A DNA stretch of 64,000 nt, taken from Lytechinus variegatus. Its lineage: Eukaryota > Echinodermata > Echinoidea > Temnopleuroida > Toxopneustidae. Positions 1 to 10,959 of the stretch are shown here, piece by piece (the stretch's first letter is position 1; every line of letters begins with the position of its first letter). The translations under genes and the position numbers were made by a program. Where the stretch lies: assembly GCF_018143015.1 (NCBI RefSeq), contig NC_054742.1, forward strand, positions 14,677,632-14,741,631, in the 5' to 3' direction. The notes beneath the pieces are model-generated. The model was not told the origin of the DNA and made no database searches. It saw nothing but the letters and a program-made list of their open reading frames with translations.

Positions 1-1137
1 ATATCTGATTCTCTCTCTAAAAAAGAACACAATGTTGGGGTTTTTATGGACTTATCAAAAGCATTTGATACTATGGATCACCGCATTTTACTTTCTAAAT
101 TAAAGAGATATGGAATCAGGGGGGTTGTTTTCACTTGGTTCAAAGATTACTTAAGTAATCGACGCCATTATGTTTCTTTCAAATCAAACACATCCAATAT
201 TTGTACTATGAAATGTGGAGTACCACAAGGATCGATTTTAGGTCCCTTGCTATTTTTGATTTATATGAATGATATGGTAAATGCATCTCGAGAATTAAAA
301 TATGTTTTATTTGCAGACGATACAAATGTCTTCTATTCCCACAAAGACTTAAGTATACTCGTCCCGACACTTAATTTAGAATCAAAGAAATTATCAAAAT
401 GGTTTAAAGCTAATAAACTCTCCCTAAATATAAGCAAAACAAATTTTATGTATTTTAAACACATTCAAACTAAACATATGTTCCTTAATATATACATAGA
501 TGACATCCCTATCATTGAAAAACAAGAAACCAAATTTTTAGGTGTATGGATTGACTCAAATTTAACCTGGAACAGTCACATTCACAATATTTGCATGATG
601 GCATCCAGAGGAATAGGAATTCTGTTCAGATTAAAATATTATCTCTCCCAAAAATCATTATTTATGCTTTATAATTCGTTCGTTTTATCTCACTTATCTT
701 ACTGCAACTTAGTATGGGGGTATGGTAGTAAGGTAAAAATAGAAAGGATTTTCCGTCTCCAAAAGAAAGCACTCCGCATATGTACTCATTCACATTTCAT
801 TGCACATACTGATCCAATATTTCACAACTTAAAAACATTAAAAATTGAAGATATTAACATTTATCAAACGGCCATATTTATGTTTAAATTTTCATCCAAT
901 ACAATCCCGATTCCATTTCGCAATTTTTTTGTTTACAACAAAGACATTCACAATTATCCAACACGGCATTCAACAGATCTCCACTTAACCAACCCAAGAA
1001 TATTACTCGCTCATAAGACGATACGCCACCGTGGCCCAGACATTTGGAATGCATTGCCACATGATATAAAACAATGTACATCTCTCTATTCGTTTAAAGC
1101 TTCGTTGAAAAAATTTCTTATTTCTAAGTATACCTAA
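1..1137 (+). CDS. LINE reverse transcriptase, C-terminal part
   Basis: This is a partial retrotransposon polyprotein, open from base 1. The first in-frame ATG is at 46, but that residue (in FMDLSKAFDTMDH, palm motif A) is internal in the longer copy, so it is not a true start. Visible RT motifs: DLSKAFDT with the first catalytic Asp, GVPQGSILGPLLFLIY, and the FADD box, about 89-92 residues after the ATG. A C-terminal thumb follows, ending with the RRHG/DIWNALP pattern of CR1/L2/jockey-like LINEs. It reads through the spot near 924-930 where copy 2 is frameshifted, because this copy has seven T and copy 2 has six. Copy 1 therefore has the intact C-terminus. Confidence 0.9.
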   Translation: MSDSLSKKEHNVGVFMDLSKAFDTMDHRILLSKLKRYGIRGVVFTWFKDYLSNRRHYVSFKSNTSNICTMKCGVPQGSILGPLLFLIYMNDMVNASRELKYVLFADDTNVFYSHKDLSILVPTLNLESKKLSKWFKANKLSLNISKTNFMYFKHIQTKHMFLNIYIDDIPIIEKQETKFLGVWIDSNLTWNSHIHNICMMASRGIGILFRLKYYLSQKSLFMLYNSFVLSHLSYCNLVWGYGSKVKIERIFRLQKKALRICTHSHFIAHTDPIFHNLKTLKIEDINIYQTAIFMFKFSSNTIPIPFRNFFVYNKDIHNYPTRHSTDLHLTNPRILLAHKTIRHRGPDIWNALPHDIKQCTSLYSFKASLKKFLISKYT

Positions 1138-1207
1138 TTTAATTCACCTGCACTCACCCACGTGCACACACTTGCACTTCTTTTTACCATTTTTTTTTTA
1201 TATACCA

Positions 1208-1249
<42 letters not shown>

Positions 1250-1546
1250 CTTATATTTCGTGACGATCAGTTTATCAAATATAATTTATGATGGTTTTCA
1301 TGTAGCCCCCTCTCCTGGCTGCTATTGCTTCAAGCACCTCTGTGCTTATAATAGCTGGCCCCTGTATTTTACCGAACTATATCACATGCTTAGGTATGAT
1401 TTAATTACCAGTCTTGTTTGTATTATTTACATTGTATCTTTTAAATTGTCGCATTTAATTTGTATTCATTCAATTATGTGAACATGTTAATCTATCATTG
1501 ATTTCTGAATAAAATGCAGAAACTCCTGCAAAAAAAAAAAAAAAAA
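1..1546 (+). mobile_element. Non-LTR retrotransposon (LINE), 3' part, copy 1
   Basis: The window opens inside the reverse transcriptase of a LINE whose nearly full version lies at 43535-46984. After the stop codon at 1135-1137 comes a 3' UTR of about 390 bp. It includes a TA dinucleotide run (about 1210-1246), then AATAAA near 1508 and a terminal poly(A) tract ending at 1546. That 3' end is typical of target-primed retrotransposition. The 5' end is cut by the window, so no target-site duplication can be read. Confidence 0.9.
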
Positions 1547-4500
1547 TTTAGCAGCTCAAAACTCATATGGAAAACTAGCGGACAGAAGGTCCTCGCTGCA
1601 CGCGCGCACCCTTAATTTTATAACACGCAGAATTCCCTTGCATCATACCCTTTTTCACAAACAAATGTGTATCAAGGACAAGCGTTGATTCAGATAGAAT
1701 TTCCGCCCCCCCCCCCGGCCCCCTGAAATGAATGTTAATAACTTCTTCTATCAGATGACAATATTTTTTTTTTTACATTCAATTGGTGGGAAATATGGCA
1801 CTTTATTACATTAAAATCACTAAAAACCATCCATAGTCAGGAATATGTATTGGGATAATGGGTTAGGGGGACATTTTTATAGTACCCGGGTGGATTACAT
1901 CCGTCGTCACATCGTTGGGTGATGGTATCAAGAATTTCCGCCCAGATTATAATAAAGGGCACATTATAAGGCAAATTAATACTCATGAAAGAACCATGGA
2001 GATTGGTTAATAAGGAAATAGTGCACTTTTATCATCAAATCAGAGGAGATTTTCTTTGTGATACTGATGTCCGAAGAGCAAACCTACACTCGACGTGCAT
2101 TCAACACATAGGGCTGGACAGAGCTTTTGTGTACGTCGGTGTGTTGTTCGAGTCACAGCGGTTTTCTAGCTCTTTCCATTGCAGTGCTGAACATTTTATT
2201 AGGAATATATAAATATATATACCTTGTCAGTCCGAACTATGGATATAAATATATCAGATACCATTATTTTTGCCAACAAAAATCAATTTTATTCTCTGAA
2301 TTGGATATGTCTCTGAATGTTGTGACGGGTCCATTATGTATACGAGGGGTGCATCCTAGCTTATCACTGCATTGGTAAGTCTGAAATTTAAGTTTGCTTA
2401 TTCATTTCACTTTAAATGATGTTAAATGTAAGGATAATTTATGAAATCGACATAAGATATTGCGGATCAACGCTGAAACATTATTTGTGAAGACCTTTTA
2501 TCCCTCTGTAATGCTATTTCCCCCATAAAGCCGCAATGGAACATTCTGCACCACTAGTCATACGATGATCGCGAGGTCTGCAAACGTCGTCTGCTATGTT
2601 TTTATATGTCCGGTACACTGTATGCAAGTTTTCGATATACAAGAATACTGCCGTGCGCATTGATTGGTCATAGAAAACACACATGCACCCACGCAAATTC
2701 CAATGTTCCCCACACTGGGCCTCTGCAAGGTCACACTCACTATGTGGTAATCTCTTCAAATTACCCGCGCCTGTTGTTGTGAAAACAATATTCAGCCAAT
2801 CAGAACTCTGAATTTTATGTTACTCAGAAATTTTAGAAATCTCGTCTTGCATCTTTATGGAGAAAGCTGGCTGCTGACCCATCTAAAAGATGCCACATAT
2901 CAAGAGTGACATTGTAAGAAAGTATAGAGTTTGAGCTTTCTGATGATATAAATCATGTTTGTGCCTGAAACACAAAATATTTATGTTGCAGAATTTGCCA
3001 GTGAAAAACTTGAGAGGAAGAAAATTCTGTTTGATGCATCTTTTCAGGTAAAAAAATAACTTATTTATCAAAATATTTTATTTAAAAAAAATGACCAATA
3101 TAAAAGAGTACAAAAAGATGGTACAAAAATAATCAATTTTACTCAAGGAGAAAGTGGTTAAATTCTTTGAGAAAGAAAGTCTCACAATACGAGATTTTGC
3201 AGTTACATGAATTCAGCCACGAGAGGATAAATCTTGCTCATTATTCAGGGGCTTGCCGACTGACTGTACGGAATTTCACATTTTTGCTGAAGGAGTGTCA
3301 AAGTTACATGAACGGCGTATAGGAACAAATCACCTGGTCGGAACAAATCGGCTATGACGATCGCATCACACAACAAAACTAGGAACAAATCGGCGGATAA
3401 AAGAGCCGCAGATTAGTTCTTCCGGACTCGATTGGCTGCCCGATCCAATTATTATGACACCGGCCGGCCGCGGCCGTGCGTGTACCCACGTATGTGCACG
3501 AGATGGGAGAAGCGCTCGGGTAATGTATCTACAATGGCGCACAAGAGGGCGCGCATCCTAGTGAAGATCAAAAATTACTCACGCTCATTTTTACGACCAA
3601 GACTTCCGAGATTGCCCAAAGATTAATTCATATATAAAATCCCGAAATGGATTTCAACATCGTATAGCAATATAATATTTTCATTACAGACATATTTTAC
3701 CACCGTTAGAAGTAACAACATTCAATTCCACTAAACTATCTCTTGAGAAGCATTTTACCTCAGCCGTCCAAACTTCCGGTTTCGTGCGACTTTTTTTAAG
3801 TAAGCGAAATTTACCCCGAAAGTTATGGTTTATTCTTTTAAAACCATAGTTTTTCCAGATTAACAAATTAAATCAACGAAATGAGAGATTATTAGCTGAT
3901 ACAAATCAGATCTTAAATCCCATCCATCACTTTTTTCTTAAAAGGAATTCGTGTTCTTGCGTGACCCTGTAAGGCCTTGCTGCGCACAGTTGCAAGGCGT
4001 AATACACGCGGCTCTATGGAAGCACGTCGTCTGCTCTGGGCGTCCCATACGTGATTTTCTGTGTATGGTTTTAAGGGCGTAAATGGGCTGTGCGGGCTGA
4101 GCTCGGGGGCTGAGCTCAACTCTCAAGTTGAAGAATGAATCTGAGTCTGTATGCATGGTTATGGAATTAAAATAGCTAAAAGATATATTTAGAGCGTTGC
4201 ATGAATCAATAATTTCATTAGATTTAAGGTTTATTAAGATGTAATATTGTACATTTAATCAGATATCCACCATTCATCCCTCTCAATCCAGCCAAAACAG
4301 TCAATGTCTACTCCCGTATCACATTGACTGCACTCATCTGATGACTCTTAGGGCAACATGTGAACCAATGTCTTTGTCATAAATTTTTTACTTACTAATC
4401 ATTTTATTTATTCACTTTAATTTGTCTCATTACAATGAATAAATTTTATCTTCATCTGTACCAAATAATTCATTCATTCATTTATTACGTAACTTTCCCT

Positions 4501-5906
4501 ATAATGATTTGATGACAAATGTGTTAGTTTATTCTGTTCATTCATTGAATATTCAATTAATTAACCTGATCTTAATTAAATCATCTTTTGGCTTATACAT
4601 TGAAATAACTGAGGCGTTACGAGGGAGTAGGCAGGGGGCAAACGCACGCTGTGACTTTCCAATAGTGGGGCAGGGGGGGATGGAGAAGAACGGGGGGAAA
4701 TAATAGGATGAAGGGGATAAAAATAGATATTTGGGTAATGTACATGTAAATATATAACTAAGGTAATTGATTAAGGTTAATAATTTATATTTATTTGATA
4801 AAAATTGAAATTAAAATCATCTTGCTCATGGTCAGAAATAAAGGTGTACGTGATATACCCTCTCAAGGCCAAGGGTTGAATTTTCGCTGATGAAAAAAAA
4901 AATCCTCAAGATTTCATTGTCTGCATCTGTGAAGGGCCACACGTAAAAATATTTCCAATGTATTTTAATCCAACTTCATAGAACTGTCAACACACTCTTA
5001 CCAAACTGATCCTCATAAAATATCAGTATCATAAGCTACGTTGGCTCAATCTAGAGGCTACACCCACATAAAAAAAAATTTTAAAAAGAAGACAAGATCA
5101 CCATCTTGAGCAAAAAGCTGTAATTAGTTACACAACACGGTCTCAATGAACTGTTCACCCAGTTCTTGAATTGCAAAAATCTTAAGATTAAAAACCATGA
5201 CTCTAAGCAGAAGTAATATTTTTCTGAAGCCGGTGGATACAGGACACACGCAATTGTCAAAGAAACTCTTAAGGGGAGATGATACTGGGGCAGTTTTGCA
5301 TTTTGTTTCATTGAAGATTTTGTGAACATGTTTCGTGAATTTTGTGGTAATAACCCCCCCCCCTCGCACCCCTGTTGCGTACAGCCATGACAAAACAATT
5401 TATTTTTATCTTTAATTATTGTAAAAATTCTGTACCACTACGTGAATAGATAAACAGAGTCTTTGTACATCAATGAAGTAAAATGTAAAATAATTATATT
5501 TTTGATAATTAATAAATAAGGGGCACTATCCTGGTTTCACCACTCCATTCACTGGGCATTTCGTCAGCGGCGGTGACTTCTTTCCTCTCCCATTGACTTT
5601 GTACACAACGAGCACACACAAGAGAAGAAAGGTGACTTATTTCAGGATAATGTACCTATTTTCAATTTTTCATAATAATGAATGCCCCTGGGCCTACTGA
5701 TAGATTAATAGAACTAAAAAAAATAAAATATTCTCTTAATTTTTAAAGCCAAGGATTTTAAAATACATGTTTAAAAAGAACCCTCGAATAAACATTAGGG
5801 GCCTACTTGTCTGTATTTTTACAAGAAACGATTTAAAAAAAATTAATGACACCCCAGATTAGACCCCCCCCCTCAAAATAAAAAATAGAAATCAGAATTA
5901 CCATAC
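1547..5906. other. Duplicated noncoding stretch with one possible small exon
   Basis: I see no convincing long coding sequence here. One 56-bp block at 2992-3047 is bounded by a good acceptor (TTATGTTGCAG) and donor (CAG|GTAAAA). It has one open phase reading FASEKLERKKILFDASFQ; it could be a real small plus-strand exon, but nothing around it confirms this. A GC-rich patch with CCGGCCGGCCGCGGCCG lies at about 3460-3478. Poly(C) and poly(A) runs are frequent. The other short open frames have stops on both sides, no splice context and low-complexity composition. Confidence 0.5.
2992..3047 (+). CDS. Possible small internal exon (copy 1 of two)
   Basis: The 56-bp block sits between a pyrimidine-containing acceptor ending TTGCAG and a donor CAG|GTAAAA. 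In the third phase it reads an uninterrupted charged peptide, FASEKLERKKILFDASFQ. The same block occurs in the second copy at about 48429-48484. I could not identify a partner exon upstream or downstream, and the family is unknown. Length and sequence do not exclude chance. Confidence 0.22.
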
Positions 5907-6194
5907 CACCAAATAAAAAATCGATCTGGCTATTAAGTGGACTTCAGTAACTCCAGTCATATGAAAGTCATTTGGAACAAATACTACTAAACGTTTAAAA
6001 TAGCCAAGAAACATTGCAATCACATTGAAGATAATGTCAAATGCAGCAAAAGCAGCGAACACCATTCCACGTACTTCGATGCGGGACTGGGTTCGCATTG
6101 CCGACGACACCGGCAGTGCATTGGATGGCGTACCGCTGGAATTTGAATTTCGCTGCTCGGAACACTGGATACGAGCATAAATTCCAAAATCCAT
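5907..6194 (-). CDS. First coding exon of an unknown membrane protein (copy 1)
   Basis: This is a 96-codon exon on the minus strand. The start ATG (6194-6192) has a good context, TTCAAAATGG, just after an upstream in-frame ATG that is less well placed. The exon ends in phase 0 at a donor GTATGG (906-901 of the 5.9-kb block). The product begins MDFGIYARIQ, followed by a Ser/Asn-rich stretch to about residue 35. A hydrophobic helix follows at about 43-64 (VRGMVFAAFAAFDIIFNVIA), then a basic loop and the start of a second hydrophobic segment at about 85-96. This suggests an integral membrane protein with a cytosolic N-terminus. I do not recognise the family. Downstream exons should lie at lower coordinates or beyond the window; none was found. 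The same exon, unchanged in length, is present in copy 2 (52829-53116), where its donor region is altered by a foldback insertion. Confidence 0.62.
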
Positions 6195-6933
6195 TTTGAA
6201 GTTAAAATACAGTGAAGACACGTATCAAATCAAACAAATATTGATGATTTTTAATGTGAACTTATGATTACCGTCGATCAGCATGTGTCACGTAAATTTC
6301 ACATTCTCACTCTATCGTCGTTTTCCGGAGATGAAATGAGAATTTTGCCCTAAATTCCTCCAAATCAGAATATCACTGGCTATCAGAGAAAAAGTAGTGG
6401 AGAAGGTTTTTTGTTATGGTATGGTAATGAGGAACCTCGTTCGTATATTATAAAATACAGTTTTCAACCAAAATCTATGGTTAGAAAGTTGTGATAATTT
6501 TCCCAAACCCTGTATTTTTTTCTCAAAATACGCTATTTTATTGCAAAAACACGTCTCAAATTCGCCCTATGATTTGAGATATTTTCTCCTGAAAAAGCCG
6601 GCCTAAATAGGTTTATCGGAAAATATATGAATATTCATAAGGCCTGCGTAGGTATTTTTCTCGCGATTGCTTTCTTTTGATGTGATTGGTTGAAAGGGAA
6701 GAAGAGGTAAATTTTATCTGAATATTTATTTTGAGAACGGACCGTTTGCTCCATTTTCGATGACGTCACTATGGAAAATGGACGCACGCGTTAAATGAGC
6801 GCATATGAACATACCATACCAGCTAGGCGCATGCGCCACGGCTGTTTCAGAGTGAAAATAAGCTTAGCGCCCCCTCGCGGCCCAAGTGCGCATATGCATT
6901 TAACGTTGTTGTGCTGCAATCTCTACAGGGGCG

Positions 6934-7062
6934 ATGAAAAAATCTTTGGCGAATGTTGTGGCATCTGGCGCTGACACGACCAACTCTCTCTGTCTGTCCT
7001 CAACAGTTTATTTATTTCGCAAGAATTCCGTGGAGGAAACATTTTTTTCCATGTTTGAAGTC
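6934..7062 (+). CDS. Candidate first coding exon, plus strand, unknown protein
   Basis: A 43-codon exon runs from ATG at 6934 to a strong donor, GAAGTC|GTAAGTATGG, in phase 0. The peptide starts MKKSLANVVASGADTT, has a Cys/Ser/Leu stretch and ends with SVEETFFSMFEV. It lies about 740 bp upstream of, and divergent to, the minus-strand membrane-protein exon, with GC-richer DNA between (about 6770-6900). That arrangement resembles a shared bidirectional promoter. It starts 101 bp past the duplication breakpoint, so copy 2 lacks it. I do not recognise the product, and no second exon was found. Confidence 0.38.
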
Positions 7063-7334
7063 GTAAGTATGGCAATGGGATTATACGTTTTCTGTTTTTT
7101 TCCATTTTGTGATGTTGTTTGCGTTTGCATAATCCAATGTTAACTCGCAAATCTGGACCTAATTATGGAACTTTATAAGGTCCAAAATGTAAAAAGTCCG
7201 GTTTGTCAGCATTTCGTATTTATTTTAGTTTTGTTTTCATTGCACTTAAGATTCATCTGGCGCATTTTTTCGTGGGACCCAACATTAGAATTTACTTTAG
7301 GTTCATTTTTCGATACAGCACATTCTGTTTGTAC

Positions 7335-7515
7335 AGGATGTGGGCGCCGCTACCTCGGGTGAAGCCGGGCAGGGCCGGGTCGCGGGCCGCCTGGCTGTGT
7401 GGTCAGACACCGCTCATGTACACAGCAGCTCAGCTGCGCTTCGTGAGCTGAGGCAGAGCTAACCCAGGGACTCCCGTCCGCGTAGCGGGCGGGAGCCCAG
7501 GAGCTTACCGTGTAA
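7335..7515. other. Isolated GC-rich island
   Basis: About 170 bp of strongly GC-rich sequence (GGGCAGGGCCGGGTCGCGGG and GTCCGCGTAGCGGGCGGGAG among it) sits in otherwise AT-rich DNA. It contains a stem-forming GCAGCTCAGCTGC palindrome. No open frame is convincing. It could be a SINE head, a retrocopy fragment or a CpG-rich promoter remnant. Confidence 0.4.
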
Positions 7516-7911
7516 TTGACCATACTCAATGGTCTACAAGGGTAGATTATGGTCAAAATATCTAGCAAGATAAATTATGAAAACAGAAATTATGCACTTA
7601 CCACGATTATATGGATGATGGTCTAACGAGTGGCAGTTTTTCAGACATCTGGGCACAGACTGGAACCTCAAAAAAACGAAAAGTTTTCTCCTACCCCCGT
7701 CTCGATCGGCCATTTTTGTTATGATGCTGCTGAGTGCTAACTTTGACTCGTAAAAAAGGGTATTTCACAGTCTTGGTCTAGACTCTTATTTTCACAATCA
7801 TGACAACACTTGCAATATTTTTGGCCATTTGTTTTTTTTTTGCATACAAATTTACAGTCAGTGTTACCCATATCTGTGATACTGCGGCTATATTGACTAC
7901 ACCGCACTAGT

Positions 7912-8088
7912 GACTAGAATCAAGGCCAGCAGTGCTACTGCTAGTTAGCCTGGAGGACTCGGTGATCATATTTTTTATGATTTTGATATTGCCATTTGAT
8001 CAAATGACAATATTATCAAAATCATAAAAAATATCACTGAGTCCTCTCGGCTAAGTGGTAGTACTAGTAGGCCCTATAGATTCTAGAT
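7912..8088. mobile_element. Hairpin MITE (nearly complete inverted repeat)
   Basis: The two halves are imperfect reverse complements. The inner stem is ATTTTTTATGATTTTGATA paired with its complement around a CATTTGATCAAATG centre near 8003. The outer stem pairs ACTAGAATC with GATTCTAG. Arms are about 85 bp with a very small loop. No coding capacity. The target duplication is unclear. Confidence 0.7.
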
Positions 8089-8430
8089 TTTTTAATTGAT
8101 TTTTTTAGGGTGGGTTAGATTCTGCTTGAGGTTTGAGGTTTTTCCAGATACATGGGGGGGGGGGTATTGCAATAAAAATATGCTGTACTGCATAGAGTCT
8201 ATACGGCGGGTCCGGGATTGGGTTTGAAATGAAGGATTTTGTGTTTTTTTATTTCTTTAGATTTTTTAATTGATTTTTTTAGGGTTAAATTCTGCTTGAG
8301 GTTTTTTCAGATACATGGGGGGGGGGGGGGTATTGCATTAAAAATATGCTGTACTTCATAGAGTCTATACGGTGGGTCCGGGAATTGGGTCTGAAATGAA
8401 GGATTTTGTGTTTTTTTATTTCTTTGTTTT
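8083..8430 (+). repeat. Tandem duplication of about 174 bp
   Basis: Two adjacent copies begin with AGATTTTTTAATTGATTTTT at 8083 and 8257. Each carries an internal poly(G) run (about 8154-8164 and 8319-8330) followed by GTATTGCA. The second copy lacks a few bases (GGGTTAG and GTTTGAG). The first copy joins directly to the hairpin MITE. Confidence 0.85.
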
Positions 8431-9174
8431 CTCAATTTTTTAGTTTCAATGAATCAATCAATAACACACATTGCTACATTTATTCACAAGAAACTATACA
8501 CACATAGGTCAGGTAGGCCCTAAATTTTAATTTTCTATTGTATCAGACCAAAATATACATTTATTATTATAGTTCATACATGATAGTTTATCTCTGCCGC
8601 GCTTCTTTTGTGGCATTTCTTGTTTACTAAATTTCATCATAAGATGACTTTCATTTTTCAAAGATCCTTTTATCTTTAATATAACATGTCTTCTGTGTGC
8701 ACGTTTTGTACAGGGAAGATTAGCATAAATTCTGTTCGTCTTTTTTATCATCATGATAGTTGTTCTCTGGTGAAACATGTATTCATAGAATTTCTTCTTT
8801 TGTTGATTTGAGTGTTGATACGTCATATTTAACTAATGTCACCAACATAATCTGAAAAATCTAATTTCACACATGAAAATGACATTATTACAAATGTATT
8901 TATATGTTTTTTTATTTTATGTATCCTTTCAACTAGTTCCCCTAGTCTCAAAAACTGAAGGAAAAAATATGTATGTTACATCAGAAGTTAAATCTAAATC
9001 ATACCTATATTACATCAGATAAAATAAACATCTAAAACAACTGCCAGCTATTTTACTTTTTATATAAAAAATAAAAAATTATATCACACAATTTTCAGTA
9101 ATAATCTGCACATCTGTGACGTTACAAAATAGAATAATTTGAAATTTATGTCTCCAATATCCTGACTTCTACAT
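8431..9174. other. No supported feature
   Basis: AT-rich DNA with short open frames only; a 99-codon minus-strand frame at 8527-8826 is Lys-rich with no recognisable motif or splice context. I see nothing here that I can support. Confidence 0.5.
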
Positions 9175-9419
9175 TTAATCTTCTTCATTTGTCAGTTGCT
9201 TGGTGATGGAATGAGTCATTTTCTGAAGCAATGAGATGGAAGGAACCTTCATAGCATCCAACAAACAAGGATTTCTATGAGGCATTGTGTTTTCCACATT
9301 GCAGACCTCTGTATCACCAACTTAAATGAGCCTCCACCTGTCCACCATGATCTCCCCCAAACTTAATCCACACCTCTTCTTCAGGAATTGCCCCATCGTG
9401 AGTTGTGAGAAATCCATTC
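9175..9419 (-). pseudogene. GGDHGG-family exon, frameshifted
   Basis: On the minus strand an acceptor (TTTCCACAG) opens an exon reading NGFLTTHDGAIPEEEVWIKF followed by GGDHGG. I know the pattern 'dG-IP-eVW-KiGGDHGgGSFK' from uncharacterised invertebrate proteins, recalled from memory. Right after GGDHGG the frame is lost: GGSFKLVIQ, the expected continuation, is in the next frame. A Cys/Asn-rich stretch (VCNVENTMPHRNPCLLDAMK) up to a stop at 9175-9177 is in the third. Two small indels therefore break this copy. Its first base completes the codon left open by the exon at 10960-11112, so the two exons fit in phase. Function is unknown. Confidence 0.5.
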
Positions 9420-9970
9420 CTGTGGAAAGATGATGGAACATGAACATATGGGTAGGTTTTGATGATTTCTACCAATTAATAGCTTTAGCTATGAAAAAAA
9501 AGGCTGGCCTCAACATTTTTACAGATATTTCTATTACTCTTTTTCGTTTGAGTCTTCTGGTAATGCAAAATTTGAGGCCACACTGGTGACAATCGGCACA
9601 GTTTTTAAAAAATAATACAATTATGCAAGTGCATATCAGATCAAAATTTGCTCAAAAACTTGTTTTAGTACAAATCCAATGCTTTATTCTGTCTCCAGGA
9701 AAGATTTATGATTGTATATATTCTCACTTTTGATGAATTTAATCATGAATCTGGTGGCAGATTATAATATCTATTGTCATTTAAAGGTGCAAATGAAATG
9801 ATCATGAATAATCCTTTGTGGCAATGTCCTTGAGATGAATTTATTGATTTCACATTCTTTATGATCATTAAAACTATTCAAAATAAAGCAATATTCTGGT
9901 GCTAACTTTTCTTTCTGTTTCTGTTGTCTAACCACCTCCAGTCTGTGACTCTGCTATGGACCTAGTGAAT

Positions 9971-10248
9971 CACTGTTGACTGTCCATGGTTCAAGTGAGG
10001 ATTGGCAAACCTGGTCATTTCTTGATTACCTACAGAATGCAATTGCAACATATGCAAAATCTTATGCAGGAATGGGGCTATAGCAGTGATGGGACACTAC
10101 CTTTGACTGTGAAGATCAGACGATGCAATTCCCGTTGGTCAGCCCCCCCCCCCACCCCAAGGAGCCATGCACTGCCAGAGATCTTGAGCCAGGTCTTCAG
10201 TGGTTATCCATTGATAAGAAGAACGGAGATAATAAAGACAGTGAGGTC
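9971..10248 (+). pseudogene. Exon-like plus-strand block with in-frame stops
   Basis: One frame reads a protein-like stretch (ESLLTVHGSSEDWQTWSFLD, then YLQNAIATYAKSYAGMGL), then TAG-Gln-TGA. The same frame resumes with WDTTFDCEDQTMQFPLVSP and ends in LEPGLQWLSIDKKNGD near a good donor (AGTGAG|GTCAGT, 10248/10249). An acceptor-like CTAG lies just before 9971. Two closely spaced stops in an otherwise coherent frame suggest a decayed exon. It lies in the intron of the minus-strand GGDHGG-type gene. Family unknown. Confidence 0.3.
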
Positions 10249-10959
10249 AGTATGACATTAATTCTCAGTGAAAATTACCTATTCATCTGTCTGTACTGTG
10301 GACCAATTAAGGTGCCCATCATTCATCATGGCCAATGTCTTTGCTGCATCTTGTTATGTAAATCTCTTTGAATGACTATTAAACAAGAAGAAGCTTTCTT
10401 CACATGTATAAGCTCTAAAGCATATATACATAACAATTTTAATTTAATATTTTGATGGCCATTCATTAGAAGACACCCCCCCCCCCCGCAATTCAAATTT
10501 GGTGCTTTTAAATTCATCTGCCACTATACAGGTTGAAAGAAAATGCCCCCACTCACTTGCATGTACACACTGGTTCATGGCTCCCAAAATTTTCACCACA
10601 AAGAAAAGGGGATAAGAAAAGGAAAGTAAAAGGGTGAAACATATTACTTTCTGAATATTGTGTCAATTTCTATCACAGTTACTATTATTTTAAATGTAAA
10701 AATTAGTCAATATGGAAGAAAATGCTTGAAGATGAGAAATCAAAGTGATTTGGATATCATAAGGAAGGGGATATATATTTTTTTTCCAACTATAAGTAGA
10801 TCAACATCTATACTTGTAAACCATTCTTTAAAAAAATTATGTTTTATCTATATTTCAAAGAAATAAACAAGTAGTATGTTGCATTTGTACAGGTGATGAG
10901 CTTTGAATTAAGATAATTCTCTCATTTAATTCACAGTGCTAAGAATTTGCGTTACTTAC

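Larger units (their letters stand above)
1..6833 (+). repeat. Long segmental duplication, copy 1 (left edge cut by window)
   Basis: This stretch recurs in the same orientation at 45443-53754; base 1 pairs with base 45443. I read the two copies side by side and see only scattered substitutions and small indels, apart from one 1478-bp insertion in copy 2. Homology stops at 6833, just after GCTAGGCGCATG; beyond it the two copies continue with unrelated sequence. The left end lies outside the window. It contains the 3' part of a LINE, about 4.4 kb of noncoding DNA and one membrane-protein exon. A real duplication and a haplotype joined in series by the assembler both fit. Confidence 0.95.

Noticed and set aside
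3432-3626. 64-codon plus frame over the GC-rich patch (also at 48881-49075)
   Set aside because: Identical in both copies because of recent duplication, so conservation is not informative; no motif, no splice sites.
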